Source: Roseomonas genomospecies 6
Lineage (GTDB): Bacteria; Pseudomonadota; Alphaproteobacteria; Azospirillales; Azospirillaceae
Assembly (NCBI RefSeq): GCF_008365375.1
Contig: NZ_QOKW01000039.1
Location: 1 to 42,903 of the forward strand
Reading direction: 5' to 3'
Length of the DNA: 42,903 bases
The position numbers and the translations under genes were made by a program. A model generated the notes under the pieces. The model made no database searches. It had not been told where the DNA came from and saw nothing but the letters and a program-made list of their open reading frames with translations. Positions 17,387-25,681 of this stretch are shown one piece after another. Every line of letters starts with the position of its first letter. Within the stretch, counting starts at the first letter, position 1.

Positions 17387-18577
17387 TCAGCAAACGGTCC
17401 GGGGGCGCCCTTGCGATGCCCGCAAGGTTGCGACGACCCGGTCGACATGGGATTCCGGCATGCCTGGATAGAAGGGCAGAGAGAGCGTCCGCGCGCCGAT
17501 CCGCTCCGCCTGTGGGAACATGCCCTCACGATAGCCGTGGGCGTCGCGGAAATACTGCGTCAGATGCACCGGCCGGTAATTCACCACGCAGCCGATCCCG
17601 GCGCCGCGCAGCCACGCCACGAGATCGTCGCGCTCGTCCTCGACCCAGATGGGGAAGAGGTGCCGGGCATGCACGCTGTCCGGGCGGTTGGCCGGCAGGT
17701 GAACTCCGGGCAGGTCGGCCAGAAGCGCCCGGTACCGTGCCGCCAGGGCCCGCCGCCGTTCGAGGTTGTCCGCCAGACGGTCGAGCTGGGGCAGCAGGAT
17801 CGCCGCCTCGATGTTGCTCATGTTGTATTTCCAGCCCATGGCGACCATGTCCCAGTCGCCCCGCGCGCTGGTGTGGCGGCTGAGAAGCGAGCGATCGATG
17901 CCGTGCAGGCGGATGAGCTTCAGCTTTTCGTAAAGCGCCGTGTCGTCGGTGACGAGCGCGCCGCCTTCGCCGCAGGTCAGGTTCTTCGTCGCGTAAAAGC
18001 TGAAGCACGCCGTCGCCGAAGCTTCTCCCGGCCGCATGCCGCCGCGGACCCCTTCGATGCAATGGGCGGCATCCTCGATCAGTGCCAGGCCGTGCCGGTC
18101 GGCGATGGCCCGCAACGCCGTCATGTCGCACATCAGGCCGTAGAGGTGCACCGGCATGACCGCGCGCGTGCGCGGCGTGATCGCCGCTTCCACGCGGGCT
18201 GCGTCCAGGTTGCCGGTGTCCGGCTCCACATCCACGAAGACGGGGGTGGCGCCGACCTCGATGATCGCCGATGCCGTCGCCACGAAGGTCATCGGGGTGG
18301 TGATCACCTCGTCGCCGGGACCGATTCCCAGGGCCAGCAGCGACATGTGCAGGGCGCCCGTGCAGCTCGTCACCGCCAGGGCGTGCTTCCGGCCCAGCGT
18401 TTCGGCGAAGCGGGCCTCGAAGCGCTCGACCAAGGCGCCGGTGGTCAGGATCGGCCCGCGGAACACCTCGGCGATGGCGGCCAGCTCGGCGTCCCCCAGG
18501 TCGTGGCGATGGAAGGCGACCGGCTCGCGGGGGGGAGCGGCGGCATCGTCAGCGATCGGGTCGGGGGTTGGGCGCAT
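17387..18577 (-). CDS. DegT/DnrJ/EryC1/StrS PLP aminotransferase
   Basis: 396 residues from the ATG at 18577-18575, preceded by GAGAGAGG. PLP-binding landmarks are all present: SCTGALHMSLLALGIGPGDEVI, PVHLYGLMCDM, ALIEDAAHC with Asp169, and the Schiff-base lysine Lys198 in FYATKNLTCGEGG. The C-terminal GWKYNMSNIEAAI and NYRPVHLTQYFRD are typical of the sugar 3- or 4-aminotransferases that make amino-deoxy sugars from keto-sugar nucleotides. Upstream frame extension is rejected because the region before the start is intergenic. It probably acts with the 4,6-dehydratase-like protein at 24423. Position of amination unknown. Confidence 0.92.
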   Translation of the reverse strand: MRPTPDPIADDAAAPPREPVAFHRHDLGDAELAAIAEVFRGPILTTGALVERFEARFAETLGRKHALAVTSCTGALHMSLLALGIGPGDEVITTPMTFVATASAIIEVGATPVFVDVEPDTGNLDAARVEAAITPRTRAVMPVHLYGLMCDMTALRAIADRHGLALIEDAAHCIEGVRGGMRPGEASATACFSFYATKNLTCGEGGALVTDDTALYEKLKLIRLHGIDRSLLSRHTSARGDWDMVAMGWKYNMSNIEAAILLPQLDRLADNLERRRALAARYRALLADLPGVHLPANRPDSVHARHLFPIWVEDERDDLVAWLRGAGIGCVVNYRPVHLTQYFRDAHGYREGMFPQAERIGARTLSLPFYPGMPESHVDRVVATLRASQGRPRTVC

Positions 18578-18656
18578 ATCCTCTCTCGATGAAATTTGAC
18601 GCTTCCGTGTTCCGCTGAGCATCCCCTGAAAGGGTAGACAGAGGGTTAAATAAATC

Positions 18657-20567
18657 CTACGAGCCCGCTGTGTTGAAGGTCCGGGCGTTGGCCGCGGCCA
18701 TGCGGGAGAGTTCCCGACGGTCGCGCTGCCAAGCCTGGAACATGACCAGCGTCCAGATGCGGAACGCATGGTCGTTCCGCCCTTGTCTGTGATCGTCAAT
18801 CAGGCTCCGCACGGAGGCTGGATCAAACAGGCCGTCCTCCGCAAGCGAATCGGGCGACAACAGGTCGTCGAGAACCGCATCGAGCTGGCCGCGCAGCCAA
18901 ACATGGTTGGGCTGCACGAACCCTTCCTTGGGACGGTCGAGGATCTCGCGTGGGAGGTACCGGGCAGCGAGCGTCTTCAGAAGATACTTCAGCGTCCCAC
19001 CCCGGATTTTCAGCGTTCCGGGAACCCGCGCCGCCAGTTCGGCAACCCGGTAGTCGAGGAAGGGACTGCGAACCTCGACTCCGTGCGCCATCGACAGGCG
19101 GTCCGAGAACAGCAGGACCTCGCCGGGCAGAGAGGTGCGGATGTCCACGTCCAGCATCCGGTTGAGGCCATCGCGCGCAGTGCTGTGACGGAACAACGGC
19201 TCAAGAAAGGCGCCAGCGTCATACCCGGCGATGGCCCGGCCGGCGTCGGTGGCCAGGAGTCCCCTCTTCTGCCCGGCGCTGAACGCACCGAATCCGGCGC
19301 GAACCTGCCAAGGCGGCATGCCGTCGAAGCGGCGGACCAGCTCGACACGGTCACCAAGGGGGGCCAGATCCGCAACCGCATAGGGATCGGCCGCGCCGTT
19401 GTCGCGGGCCGCGGCCAGATTGGCCAGCGGCCAAACCAAGCGATGGTGGCCGTAGCTGGCGAACAATTCGTCGGCCCCGTCGCCGGACAGGACGACTTTC
19501 ACATGATCCCGAACAAGACGCGTCAGGAAATAGGTCGAGACAACGCCGGCGAAGGGCTGGCCGAAGTGCCTCGCCAGCGTCGGAATCCGCTCGGCCAACT
19601 CGGATGCGGCCATAGCGTGCTCGTGATGGTCCGTGCCATAGCGATCCGCAATCATCCGTGCATAATAGACATCCCTTTTGTCCTCCAGCCGGTCGGCATA
19701 ACCCAAGGAAAAGCTGTGCAACGGCTCCCCTGAGAATTGCCGGATCAGGGCGACGGCAAGAGAGGAATCGACGCCTCCCGACAGCAGAACCCCCATCGGA
19801 ACGTCCGAGCGCAGGCGCAGGCGGACGGCATCGCGCAGCAGCGCATCCAACTCATCGCACAGCACCTCCTCGCGCGTCGCGGGTTCGGCCTGGGAAAAGT
19901 CCAGAAACCAGTAACGCTCCAGGCTCGGGGCCGCTCCCGGACGCCAGAGCAGCCGATGTCCCGGCGGCAACGCAAAAACGCCCCGATACATGGTCTTCGG
20001 CTCGGGGACGTAGCGCAGGCTCAGGTACAAGGAGAGCGCTTCCGGATCGATGCCGCGATCAACGCCAGGCCAGAGCAATAGCGGCGCCAATTCCGAGGAG
20101 AACAGGAGCTTTCCGTCCACCTCCGTCCAATACAGCGGCTTGACCCCGAGGCGGTCGCGGGCCAGCAGCAAGCGCCGGTTGGTGCCGTCCCACAGGGCGA
20201 AGGCGAACATGCCATTGAGGCGACTTACGAAATCCGGCCCGTCTTCCTCATAGAGATGCAGCAGCGTCTCGGTGTCCGAACGGGTCGCCATGCGGTGGCG
20301 CCCCGTGGCGGCGATCCAGTCCCTCAGCTCCTTGTAATTGTATATTTCTCCGTTGAAGACGACCTGAACGTCGCCCCGCTCGTTCCCCATGGGCTGGTCG
20401 CCCGTGTCCAGGTCGATGATCGACAGCCGTCTGTGGCCAAGGTTCATATGGCCTTGCGGGTCTTCGTAGATGCCTTCTCCGTCCGGGCCGCGGTGGGCAA
20501 GCGCCGTTGTCATCGCCCGCAGGCGAAAGGGCTGGGGGAAGCCGGAAAACCCCACTATCCCGCACAT
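18657..20567 (-). CDS. asnB: Asparagine synthase (glutamine-hydrolysing), AsnB type
   Basis: 636 residues from the ATG at 20567-20565, required because the N-terminal Cys (MCGIVGF) is the glutaminase nucleophile after Met removal. The amidotransferase domain has HRGPDGEGIY, GHRRLSIIDL and VFNGEIYNY. The synthetase domain has LLSGGVDSSLAVALI (ATP pyrophosphatase loop) and SGDGADELFA. Paralogs like this in glycan clusters (AsnB/WbpS type) amidate uronic acids or other carboxylates with glutamine nitrogen, rather than only making asparagine. The two uronate-forming dehydrogenases in this window make that role plausible. It is followed by the aminotransferase on the same strand. Confidence 0.9.
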   Translation of the reverse strand: MCGIVGFSGFPQPFRLRAMTTALAHRGPDGEGIYEDPQGHMNLGHRRLSIIDLDTGDQPMGNERGDVQVVFNGEIYNYKELRDWIAATGRHRMATRSDTETLLHLYEEDGPDFVSRLNGMFAFALWDGTNRRLLLARDRLGVKPLYWTEVDGKLLFSSELAPLLLWPGVDRGIDPEALSLYLSLRYVPEPKTMYRGVFALPPGHRLLWRPGAAPSLERYWFLDFSQAEPATREEVLCDELDALLRDAVRLRLRSDVPMGVLLSGGVDSSLAVALIRQFSGEPLHSFSLGYADRLEDKRDVYYARMIADRYGTDHHEHAMAASELAERIPTLARHFGQPFAGVVSTYFLTRLVRDHVKVVLSGDGADELFASYGHHRLVWPLANLAAARDNGAADPYAVADLAPLGDRVELVRRFDGMPPWQVRAGFGAFSAGQKRGLLATDAGRAIAGYDAGAFLEPLFRHSTARDGLNRMLDVDIRTSLPGEVLLFSDRLSMAHGVEVRSPFLDYRVAELAARVPGTLKIRGGTLKYLLKTLAARYLPREILDRPKEGFVQPNHVWLRGQLDAVLDDLLSPDSLAEDGLFDPASVRSLIDDHRQGRNDHAFRIWTLVMFQAWQRDRRELSRMAAANARTFNTAGS

Positions 20568-20721
20568 CGCATACCCCGATCGGCTCCTGGTTGTTGAAGA
20601 CCGGCATGCATCACCGGAAGGGCATGACGCTGGCAAGAATATCGCGCTTCCGCCCGGTCTGCTACGGGCCGCCGGGAAGGCAGGAGGGGTGGTGGGAACT
20701 TGGAAAGTTCCCAGCCGGCTC

Positions 20722-21570
20722 TCATGAAGACTTCGGGGAATGACTGTCCCAGAATTTCCGGTACGCGTTCTGTTGCGGAATACGATCGGAGGTCGAAGCG
20801 GCGGTGCGGCGGACCAGAACTTCGACCGTGTAGACCCGGTCGTCGAAGCCGCCGACCATGTTGTCCAGCACGCCGGGCCGATAGGCCATGCGCATGATCG
20901 GTTTGGCGCCGCTTTCAAACCCCTTTTCCATCCGCAGAACGGTGATGCCCAGGATCTCCAATCCGTTTTCGGAATAGAAGTCGTGAAAAAGCGTTGGGGA
21001 GAACTGGTAGAATCCGTGATCGACCTGATTGTTCACCGGCAAGGTATGCAGGATGACACCGCCGACAGCGACGCTTTCAACAATGTTTCGAAGGCAATTT
21101 GGGTAATGAAAGACGTGTTCGCTGGTGCCGATGTCCATCACGACATCGGCCGGCGCGCCGATCCGCTCAGCCAGGCCGAGTTGATTGAGGTCGAAGATGA
21201 CGTCCGACGAATCATAGTCGGAATAATCGACACTGACGACACTGTAAAAGCCAAGAGTCGCGAAGAACAGGTTGTCCGAAATGAACCCCTGCTGGCGTGA
21301 CCAGGGGTAAGGGCTGAGCGTCTTGCCGGCATCGACCACCGCCTTCATGCGCGCGTAGCGCGCCGGATCGGCGATGCGCACCACGCGCGGTCCCAACGTC
21401 AACGGCTGGCCGTCCTCCGACGTCATTCCATACTCGACCAGGGCATCGCAGAACTGTTCCTGGTTCAGGTAGAAGGAAAGCTTGCCGAGCGTCACAAGCT
21501 TTCCGGAAAGCCGCCGTTCCGCGCAGATATCGAACAACATCCTGGCGTGTTGCGCATTGGCGATGCCCAT
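20722..21570 (-). CDS. Methyltransferase-like protein of unknown role
   Basis: 282 residues, no clear SAM motif I. The centre has SSDVIFDLNQLGLAERIGA, then VVMDIGTSEHVFHYPN and VAVGGVILHTLPVNNQVDHG, then FYQFSPTLFHDFYSENGL. The order DxxDIG, xxGG, L-P resembles motifs IV-V of class I methyltransferases with an N-terminal helical part, so a distant methyltransferase-like fold is inferred. It starts 16 bases downstream of the GDP-mannose-epimerase-like gene and likely shares its transcript. I do not know its substrate. Confidence 0.6.
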   Translation of the reverse strand: MGIANAQHARMLFDICAERRLSGKLVTLGKLSFYLNQEQFCDALVEYGMTSEDGQPLTLGPRVVRIADPARYARMKAVVDAGKTLSPYPWSRQQGFISDNLFFATLGFYSVVSVDYSDYDSSDVIFDLNQLGLAERIGAPADVVMDIGTSEHVFHYPNCLRNIVESVAVGGVILHTLPVNNQVDHGFYQFSPTLFHDFYSENGLEILGITVLRMEKGFESGAKPIMRMAYRPGVLDNMVGGFDDRVYTVEVLVRRTAASTSDRIPQQNAYRKFWDSHSPKSS

Positions 21571-21586
21571 GATCGTTCCTGCCTTC

Positions 21587-22576
21587 TTAACGGCTGGTCA
21601 TCTGCCCGTAGATCCAGCGGTAGGTCTGCTCCATGCCGTCGTGCAATCTTGTCGACGGAGCCCATCCCAGCAATTGCCGGATCAGGGTGTTGTCGCTGTT
21701 GCGGCCACGCACGCCTTTGGGAGCGTCCAGCTTATAGCGGCGCTGCAGCTTGATGCCGGCAATGCCCTCGACGATGTCGACAAGCTGGTTGATGGTGACC
21801 AGTTCGTCGCTGCCGAGGTTGATCGGATCGACGATGTCGCTGGCCAGGACGTCGAGGGAGCCCTTGAGGCAGTCCTCAATGTACATGAAGCTGCGGGTCT
21901 GCTCCCCGTCGCCCCAGATCTCGATCTCGTGACGGCCGGTCAGCTTGGCTTCGATAACTTTGCGGCAGACGGCGGCTGGCGCCTTCTCACGGCCGCCATC
22001 CCATGTGCCATGGGGACCATAGACGTTGTGGTAACGCACGACGCGCGTGGGCAGCCCGTAATCCTCGCGGAAATGCCGGCACATCCGCTCGCTGAACAGC
22101 TTCTCCCACCCGTAGCCATCCTCCGGCATCGCCGGATAGGCGTCACTTTCCTTGAGAGGTTGGACCTCGGCGGAGGTCTGCTTGCCGGCGGCGTAGACGC
22201 AGGCGCTGGAGGCGTAGAAATAGCGCCGGCAGCCGTGGGCGTGGGCGGCCATCAGCATGTGCGTGTTGATCAGCACCGACAGCATGCATTCGGCCTTGTG
22301 GGTCTCGATGAACCCCATGCCCCCCATGTCGGCGGCGAGGTTGATCACGATGTCCGCGCCCTTGGCCGCCTCCATGCAGGCGTCCTTCCCGCGCAGGTCA
22401 AGGATGCGGTTGTCGACATCGTCGAAGCGCTGGTACCACTCGGCGCAAGGCTTGATGTCGACGGCGCGGATCCGTCGGCACCCAAGTTGCCGCAACCGCG
22501 CCACCACGTGTCCGCCGATAAACCCGCCGGCCCCCGCCACGAGCACCATATCGCTGGGTTGGATGAAGCTGGTCAT
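21587..22576 (-). CDS. GDP-mannose 3,5-epimerase-like SDR
   Basis: 329 residues from the ATG at 22576-22574. The Rossmann loop is AGAGGFIGG (14-22). NLAADMGGMGFI, the SSACVY segment with Cys126, GYGWEKLFSER with Tyr155/Lys159, YHNVYGPHGTWDGG and REKAPAAVCRK with Lys198 together match the plant and bacterial GDP-D-mannose 3',5'-epimerase family, where the Cys and Lys are the two acid/base residues. All catalytic residues are conserved, so epimerisation at C3 and C5 is plausible, giving GDP-L-galactose or GDP-L-gulose. No strong ribosome-binding site is seen. It starts 26 bases after the end of the UDP-glucose dehydrogenase-like gene upstream. Confidence 0.82.
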   Translation of the reverse strand: MTSFIQPSDMVLVAGAGGFIGGHVVARLRQLGCRRIRAVDIKPCAEWYQRFDDVDNRILDLRGKDACMEAAKGADIVINLAADMGGMGFIETHKAECMLSVLINTHMLMAAHAHGCRRYFYASSACVYAAGKQTSAEVQPLKESDAYPAMPEDGYGWEKLFSERMCRHFREDYGLPTRVVRYHNVYGPHGTWDGGREKAPAAVCRKVIEAKLTGRHEIEIWGDGEQTRSFMYIEDCLKGSLDVLASDIVDPINLGSDELVTINQLVDIVEGIAGIKLQRRYKLDAPKGVRGRNSDNTLIRQLLGWAPSTRLHDGMEQTYRWIYGQMTSR

Positions 22577-22602
22577 GAGAGGTGTCCGTTCTTGGGTGTC
22601 GT

Positions 22603-23943
22603 TCAGTCGTCCGCGGCAGCCATCTGGATGGATTCCGGAGGGAGGCCGAAGCCGAGATGGATGACGTCCGTCGTCCCGGCGCAGGCGGCGGGATCCAGTT
22701 GGCGCCAGCAGTCGACCACCACCACCCTCTGGCCATCCGCGCACAACGCCGGACGCAATCCACGGAACTCCGGCCAGGGTGTGGAGATGACGATGGCATC
22801 GGCGCCGTCCACGCATTCGGCCATGGAAGCCGCCGGTGCCGCCTCGGTCGCCAGCACCGACCGCACGTCCGCCATGGGATCGTAGGCGACGACATCGTAG
22901 CCAAGGCGGTGGAGGGCCTGCGCGATCTTCACACCCTGGCTTTCCTCCACGACCATGGTGTCCGGCTTGTACGACAGGCCAAGGACGGCGACCTTGCCGC
23001 GCGGTCGGACATGCCGTGTCGTCAAGGCGATGACGCGGTCAACCTGCCGGTCGTTGATGCGGTCGGTGGCCTCCGCGATGTCCGCCGACATGCCGGCCGA
23101 ACGGGCCAACGCCGCAAAGGCGCGGTTGTCGCGCGGAAAGCAAGGGCCGCCGTAGCCGAGAGCGCCGCGCAGGTATTTCTGGCCGATGCGGCTGTCGCTG
23201 CCGATGGCCTGGGTGACGACATCGACGTCCGCACCGGGCAAATGGTCGCACAGTTCGGCAACCATGTTGGCGTAGGTGATTTTGGTCGTGACGAAGGTGT
23301 TCACCGAGATCTTGGTCAGCTCCGCGTTCACGAAGTTCATGCGCCGGACGACGGGCGTGTTGGCGGTCATGCCTCGGTAGATCCCCTCCAGGACGTCGCC
23401 GGCCTTGGCGTCGGATTCGCCGATCAGCGCGAAGTCGGGGTTCAGCAGGTCGCGGACGACGCTGCCGAGCGCAATGAACTCGGGGCTGTAGCACAGGCCC
23501 AGCGTGTCGCCGAGGCGACGCTGCGAGGCCCGTTCCAGAGCCTGCCGGATGCAGCCGCCGGTGGACCCGGGAACGACCGTGCTGGTTATGACCACCAGGT
23601 GGTAACCGTCCTTCGCGCGCAGGGCGGAACCGATTGATTCCATCGCCGCCAGGACATACTCGTTGGTGAAGAGACCGTTGGGCAGGCTGGGGGTCGGCAG
23701 AATGACGAACGAGACGTCGCTGCCGGCGACAGCCTCGTCGAAGGAAGTGGTCGCGCGCAGCCGCGACCGGTTGCGGTCGATCAGTTCCTGAAGGCCGGGC
23801 TCCTTGACCGGCGCCCGTCCTTCGTTGATCGCCGCGACGAATTCCTCGTTCACATCGACGCCAATGACCGTGTTGCCTTCATAGGCAAGAACGGCGGCAA
23901 GCGGAGAGCCCAATTTACCCAAGCCGACAACCGAAACACGCAT
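22603..23943 (-). CDS. UDP-glucose/GDP-mannose dehydrogenase family protein
   Basis: 446 residues from the ATG at 23943-23941, with a strong AAAGGAGAG site. NAD loop GLGKLG (7-12), CYSPEFIALGS near 151-161, and catalytic Cys268 in GYGGPCFPRDN place it in the UDP-glucose dehydrogenase-type branch rather than the HexNAc branch (compare GGHCIGVDPYY in the gene at 1223). The family oxidises C6 of a nucleotide hexose to the uronic acid. Its partner on the transcript is the GME-like epimerase. Substrate could be UDP-glucose, GDP-mannose or another nucleotide sugar; the loop alone does not decide. Confidence 0.85.
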   Translation of the reverse strand: MRVSVVGLGKLGSPLAAVLAYEGNTVIGVDVNEEFVAAINEGRAPVKEPGLQELIDRNRSRLRATTSFDEAVAGSDVSFVILPTPSLPNGLFTNEYVLAAMESIGSALRAKDGYHLVVITSTVVPGSTGGCIRQALERASQRRLGDTLGLCYSPEFIALGSVVRDLLNPDFALIGESDAKAGDVLEGIYRGMTANTPVVRRMNFVNAELTKISVNTFVTTKITYANMVAELCDHLPGADVDVVTQAIGSDSRIGQKYLRGALGYGGPCFPRDNRAFAALARSAGMSADIAEATDRINDRQVDRVIALTTRHVRPRGKVAVLGLSYKPDTMVVEESQGVKIAQALHRLGYDVVAYDPMADVRSVLATEAAPAASMAECVDGADAIVISTPWPEFRGLRPALCADGQRVVVVDCWRQLDPAACAGTTDVIHLGFGLPPESIQMAAADD

Positions 23944-24422
23944 ACTTCTCTCCTTTTGTGGCCCGCCGCTCCTCGCGCAAATTGGGCAAACGGCATTCAG
24001 CAGCAATCATCACCCCGAAGCCGCCCTCTCTTCCTGGGAGGGCGGCCACCAAAAGGTTGAGAGAATTTCTTCCTAAGTTGCCGCTTCCGCCAAATTCTAT
24101 GGGCCAATCTTTATGGAAAATACCTCTAGCAATATTTGCGGGAACGCAAGCAGGCTCCGTCAACGGGCGAAGGATGATACGTTAGTGGTAAAAAATAGGT
24201 TATTTCACCAGACGCTCACCACGTCGCCTTGGGTTGAAAGCGCCCGGGCACCTTGCTTCATCCCCCACCACCGGGCCGTGTCCTTGCTCTGCGGCTCCGG
24301 CGTCATGGCTGGAAACGTCTCGCCGCCGCGCACTCTGAAGAACAGTTCCGACACGTCGGCCCGCCGCTTCCGAACGCTGCGTCCGGCGGAGCCACGCGGC
24401 GCGCAAAGCCGGGTGGCGCGGC
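23944..24422. promoter_or_regulatory. 479-base leader/intergenic region
   Basis: It lies between two same-strand genes, upstream of the dehydrogenase at 23943. Its right half (about 24200-24420) is GC-rich with open frames of poor protein-like composition, which I do not call as coding. An AT-rich pocket at about 24060-24210 is a likely promoter location, without a recognisable -35/-10 pair. It also holds the hairpin at 24020-24046. Confidence 0.35.
24020..24046. repeat. Perfect 9-bp inverted repeat in the leader
   Basis: GCCGCCCTC at 24020-24028 is complementary to GAGGGCGGC at 24038-24046 around a 9-base loop. It lies about 80-105 bases upstream of the dehydrogenase start, in its probable 5' leader. 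There is no U tract on the minus-strand side, so it may be an attenuating or mRNA-stabilising hairpin rather than a simple terminator. Confidence 0.5.
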
Positions 24423-25460
24423 TCAGTGCAGTTCCTCTTTGCCGGAAGCGGTGAGGATGGGGATGTGACGCATCCAAAGCTGCCGCTTCCACCAGTCGGG
24501 ATTGGCTTGGTACCACGCGACCGTGGCCCGGATTCCGTCTTCCCACGAATAGCGCGGCGTCCAGTCCAGAAGCCGGTTGATCTTGCCGTAATCGCCGGTG
24601 TGGCGGATGACCTGACCGGGACGGTCGCCGATGAAGGCGATGCGGGACGGGTCGTAGCCCATCATCAGGACAATGTCATGGGCGATGTCGAGAACGGAAC
24701 GGTGCTGCCCGCTGGCGATGTTGAACGCTTGGCCCATGACCTTCTGCACGGGAGCATGGAGCAAAAGGTCGATCGCCCGACAGGTGTCTTCGGCGTAGAC
24801 GAAGTCCCGCGCCGCCGATCCGTCGCCATGGACCGTCAGCGGTTCGTCCAGCAGGACACTGGTCACGAAGCGCGCGACCAGCTTTTCCAGATGCTGGCGC
24901 GGGCCGAAGTTGTTGAAGGGCCGGACGATGACAAGGGGCAGCCCATACGTGGCGAAATACGAATACACCAGCCGATCGGCCCCGCACTTGGCACTGGCGT
25001 AGGGACTCATGGGATTGAGGGGATGCTCCTCGTCGATCATCGGCGCCAATGCCGTGCCATAGACTTCCGAGGTGGAGACGTGGATGAACCGCTCGATCCG
25101 CCTGCCGGCCTTGAGGATCGCGTTCACGATCGTGTGCGTGCCGATGACGTCGGTCTGGAAGAACGTCAGGTTGTCATGGATGGACCGGGTGACGTGCGTC
25201 TCGGCCGCGAAATGAACCACCACGTCGGACTGGCTGACCAACTCGCCCACCAGTTCGGCGTTGCAGATGTTGCCGTACCAGAAACGGATCGGCCCATTGG
25301 TCGCCTGCATCGCGTCCTGCGGCAGATTGTCGACCGACGCGGCGTAGGTGAGCGCGTCCAGAACGAGGATACGGTAATCCGGATGCTGCTTGCGCATCCA
25401 ATGTATGAAATTCGAGCCGATGAACCCGGCGCCGCCAGTCACAAGAATCGTTTTGGACAT
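24423..25460 (-). CDS. NAD-dependent nucleotide-sugar 4,6-dehydratase-like SDR
   Basis: 345 residues from the ATG at 25460-25458. GGAGFIGSNF is at 9-18 and the TSEVYG motif at 130-135 precedes Tyr154/Lys158 (SPYASAKCG). GDGSAARDFVYAEDTCRA and RPFNNFGPRQ are typical of sugar 4,6-dehydratases. RmlB enzymes have STDEVYG with a catalytic Asp; here the Asp is Ser131, a pattern I associate with LegB-like UDP-GlcNAc dehydratases and GDP-mannose dehydratases, so strict RmlB function is doubtful. The 4-keto-6-deoxy product would suit the DegT aminotransferase. Its exact substrate is undetermined. Confidence 0.8.
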   Translation of the reverse strand: MSKTILVTGGAGFIGSNFIHWMRKQHPDYRILVLDALTYAASVDNLPQDAMQATNGPIRFWYGNICNAELVGELVSQSDVVVHFAAETHVTRSIHDNLTFFQTDVIGTHTIVNAILKAGRRIERFIHVSTSEVYGTALAPMIDEEHPLNPMSPYASAKCGADRLVYSYFATYGLPLVIVRPFNNFGPRQHLEKLVARFVTSVLLDEPLTVHGDGSAARDFVYAEDTCRAIDLLLHAPVQKVMGQAFNIASGQHRSVLDIAHDIVLMMGYDPSRIAFIGDRPGQVIRHTGDYGKINRLLDWTPRYSWEDGIRATVAWYQANPDWWKRQLWMRHIPILTASGKEELH

Positions 25461-25595
25461 CCCGGCCGTCTCTTCCGGTTGAAAAGGCGTAAGCAGGCAG
25501 TCCACGGCCTTCGCCGGCAGCCTGCAAAGCAAGGCATCATGAAGGCATGCGGTTAACGAGAGAATAACTCACGACCGTTCACCGGGCGGGAGATC

Positions 25596-25629
25596 GGCGC
25601 GGGGCGCGGGAATCGCGTCGCCCCGCGCC
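25596..25629. terminator. Strong GC-rich stem-loop after FkbM gene
   Basis: GGCGCGGGGCG (25596-25606) is perfectly complementary to CGCCCCGCGCC (25619-25629), an 11-bp stem with a 12-base loop. It sits about 53-86 bases downstream of the FkbM stop at 25682 and ahead of the next minus-strand gene at 25460. No T tract follows on the minus strand, so it could be a weak terminator, mRNA 3'-end stabiliser or attenuator. Confidence 0.5.
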
Positions 25630-25642
25630 ATGCCGGCATCCA

Positions 25643-25664
25643 GGACCATGGCCGGGACCATGGC
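25643..25664. repeat. Short direct repeat GGACCATGGC
   Basis: GGACCATGGC occurs at 25643-25652 and 25655-25664, just downstream of the FkbM gene end. An adjacent palindrome ATGCCGGCAT lies at 25630-25639. They may be decay products or chance. Confidence 0.5.
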
Positions 25665-25681
25665 TGCCCCCGATGGAATGC

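Noticed and set aside
24200..24422. Small open frames in the 479-base gap
   Set aside because: Composition is Arg/Ala/Pro-rich as expected for off-frame high-GC DNA, with no conserved motif or ribosome-binding site.
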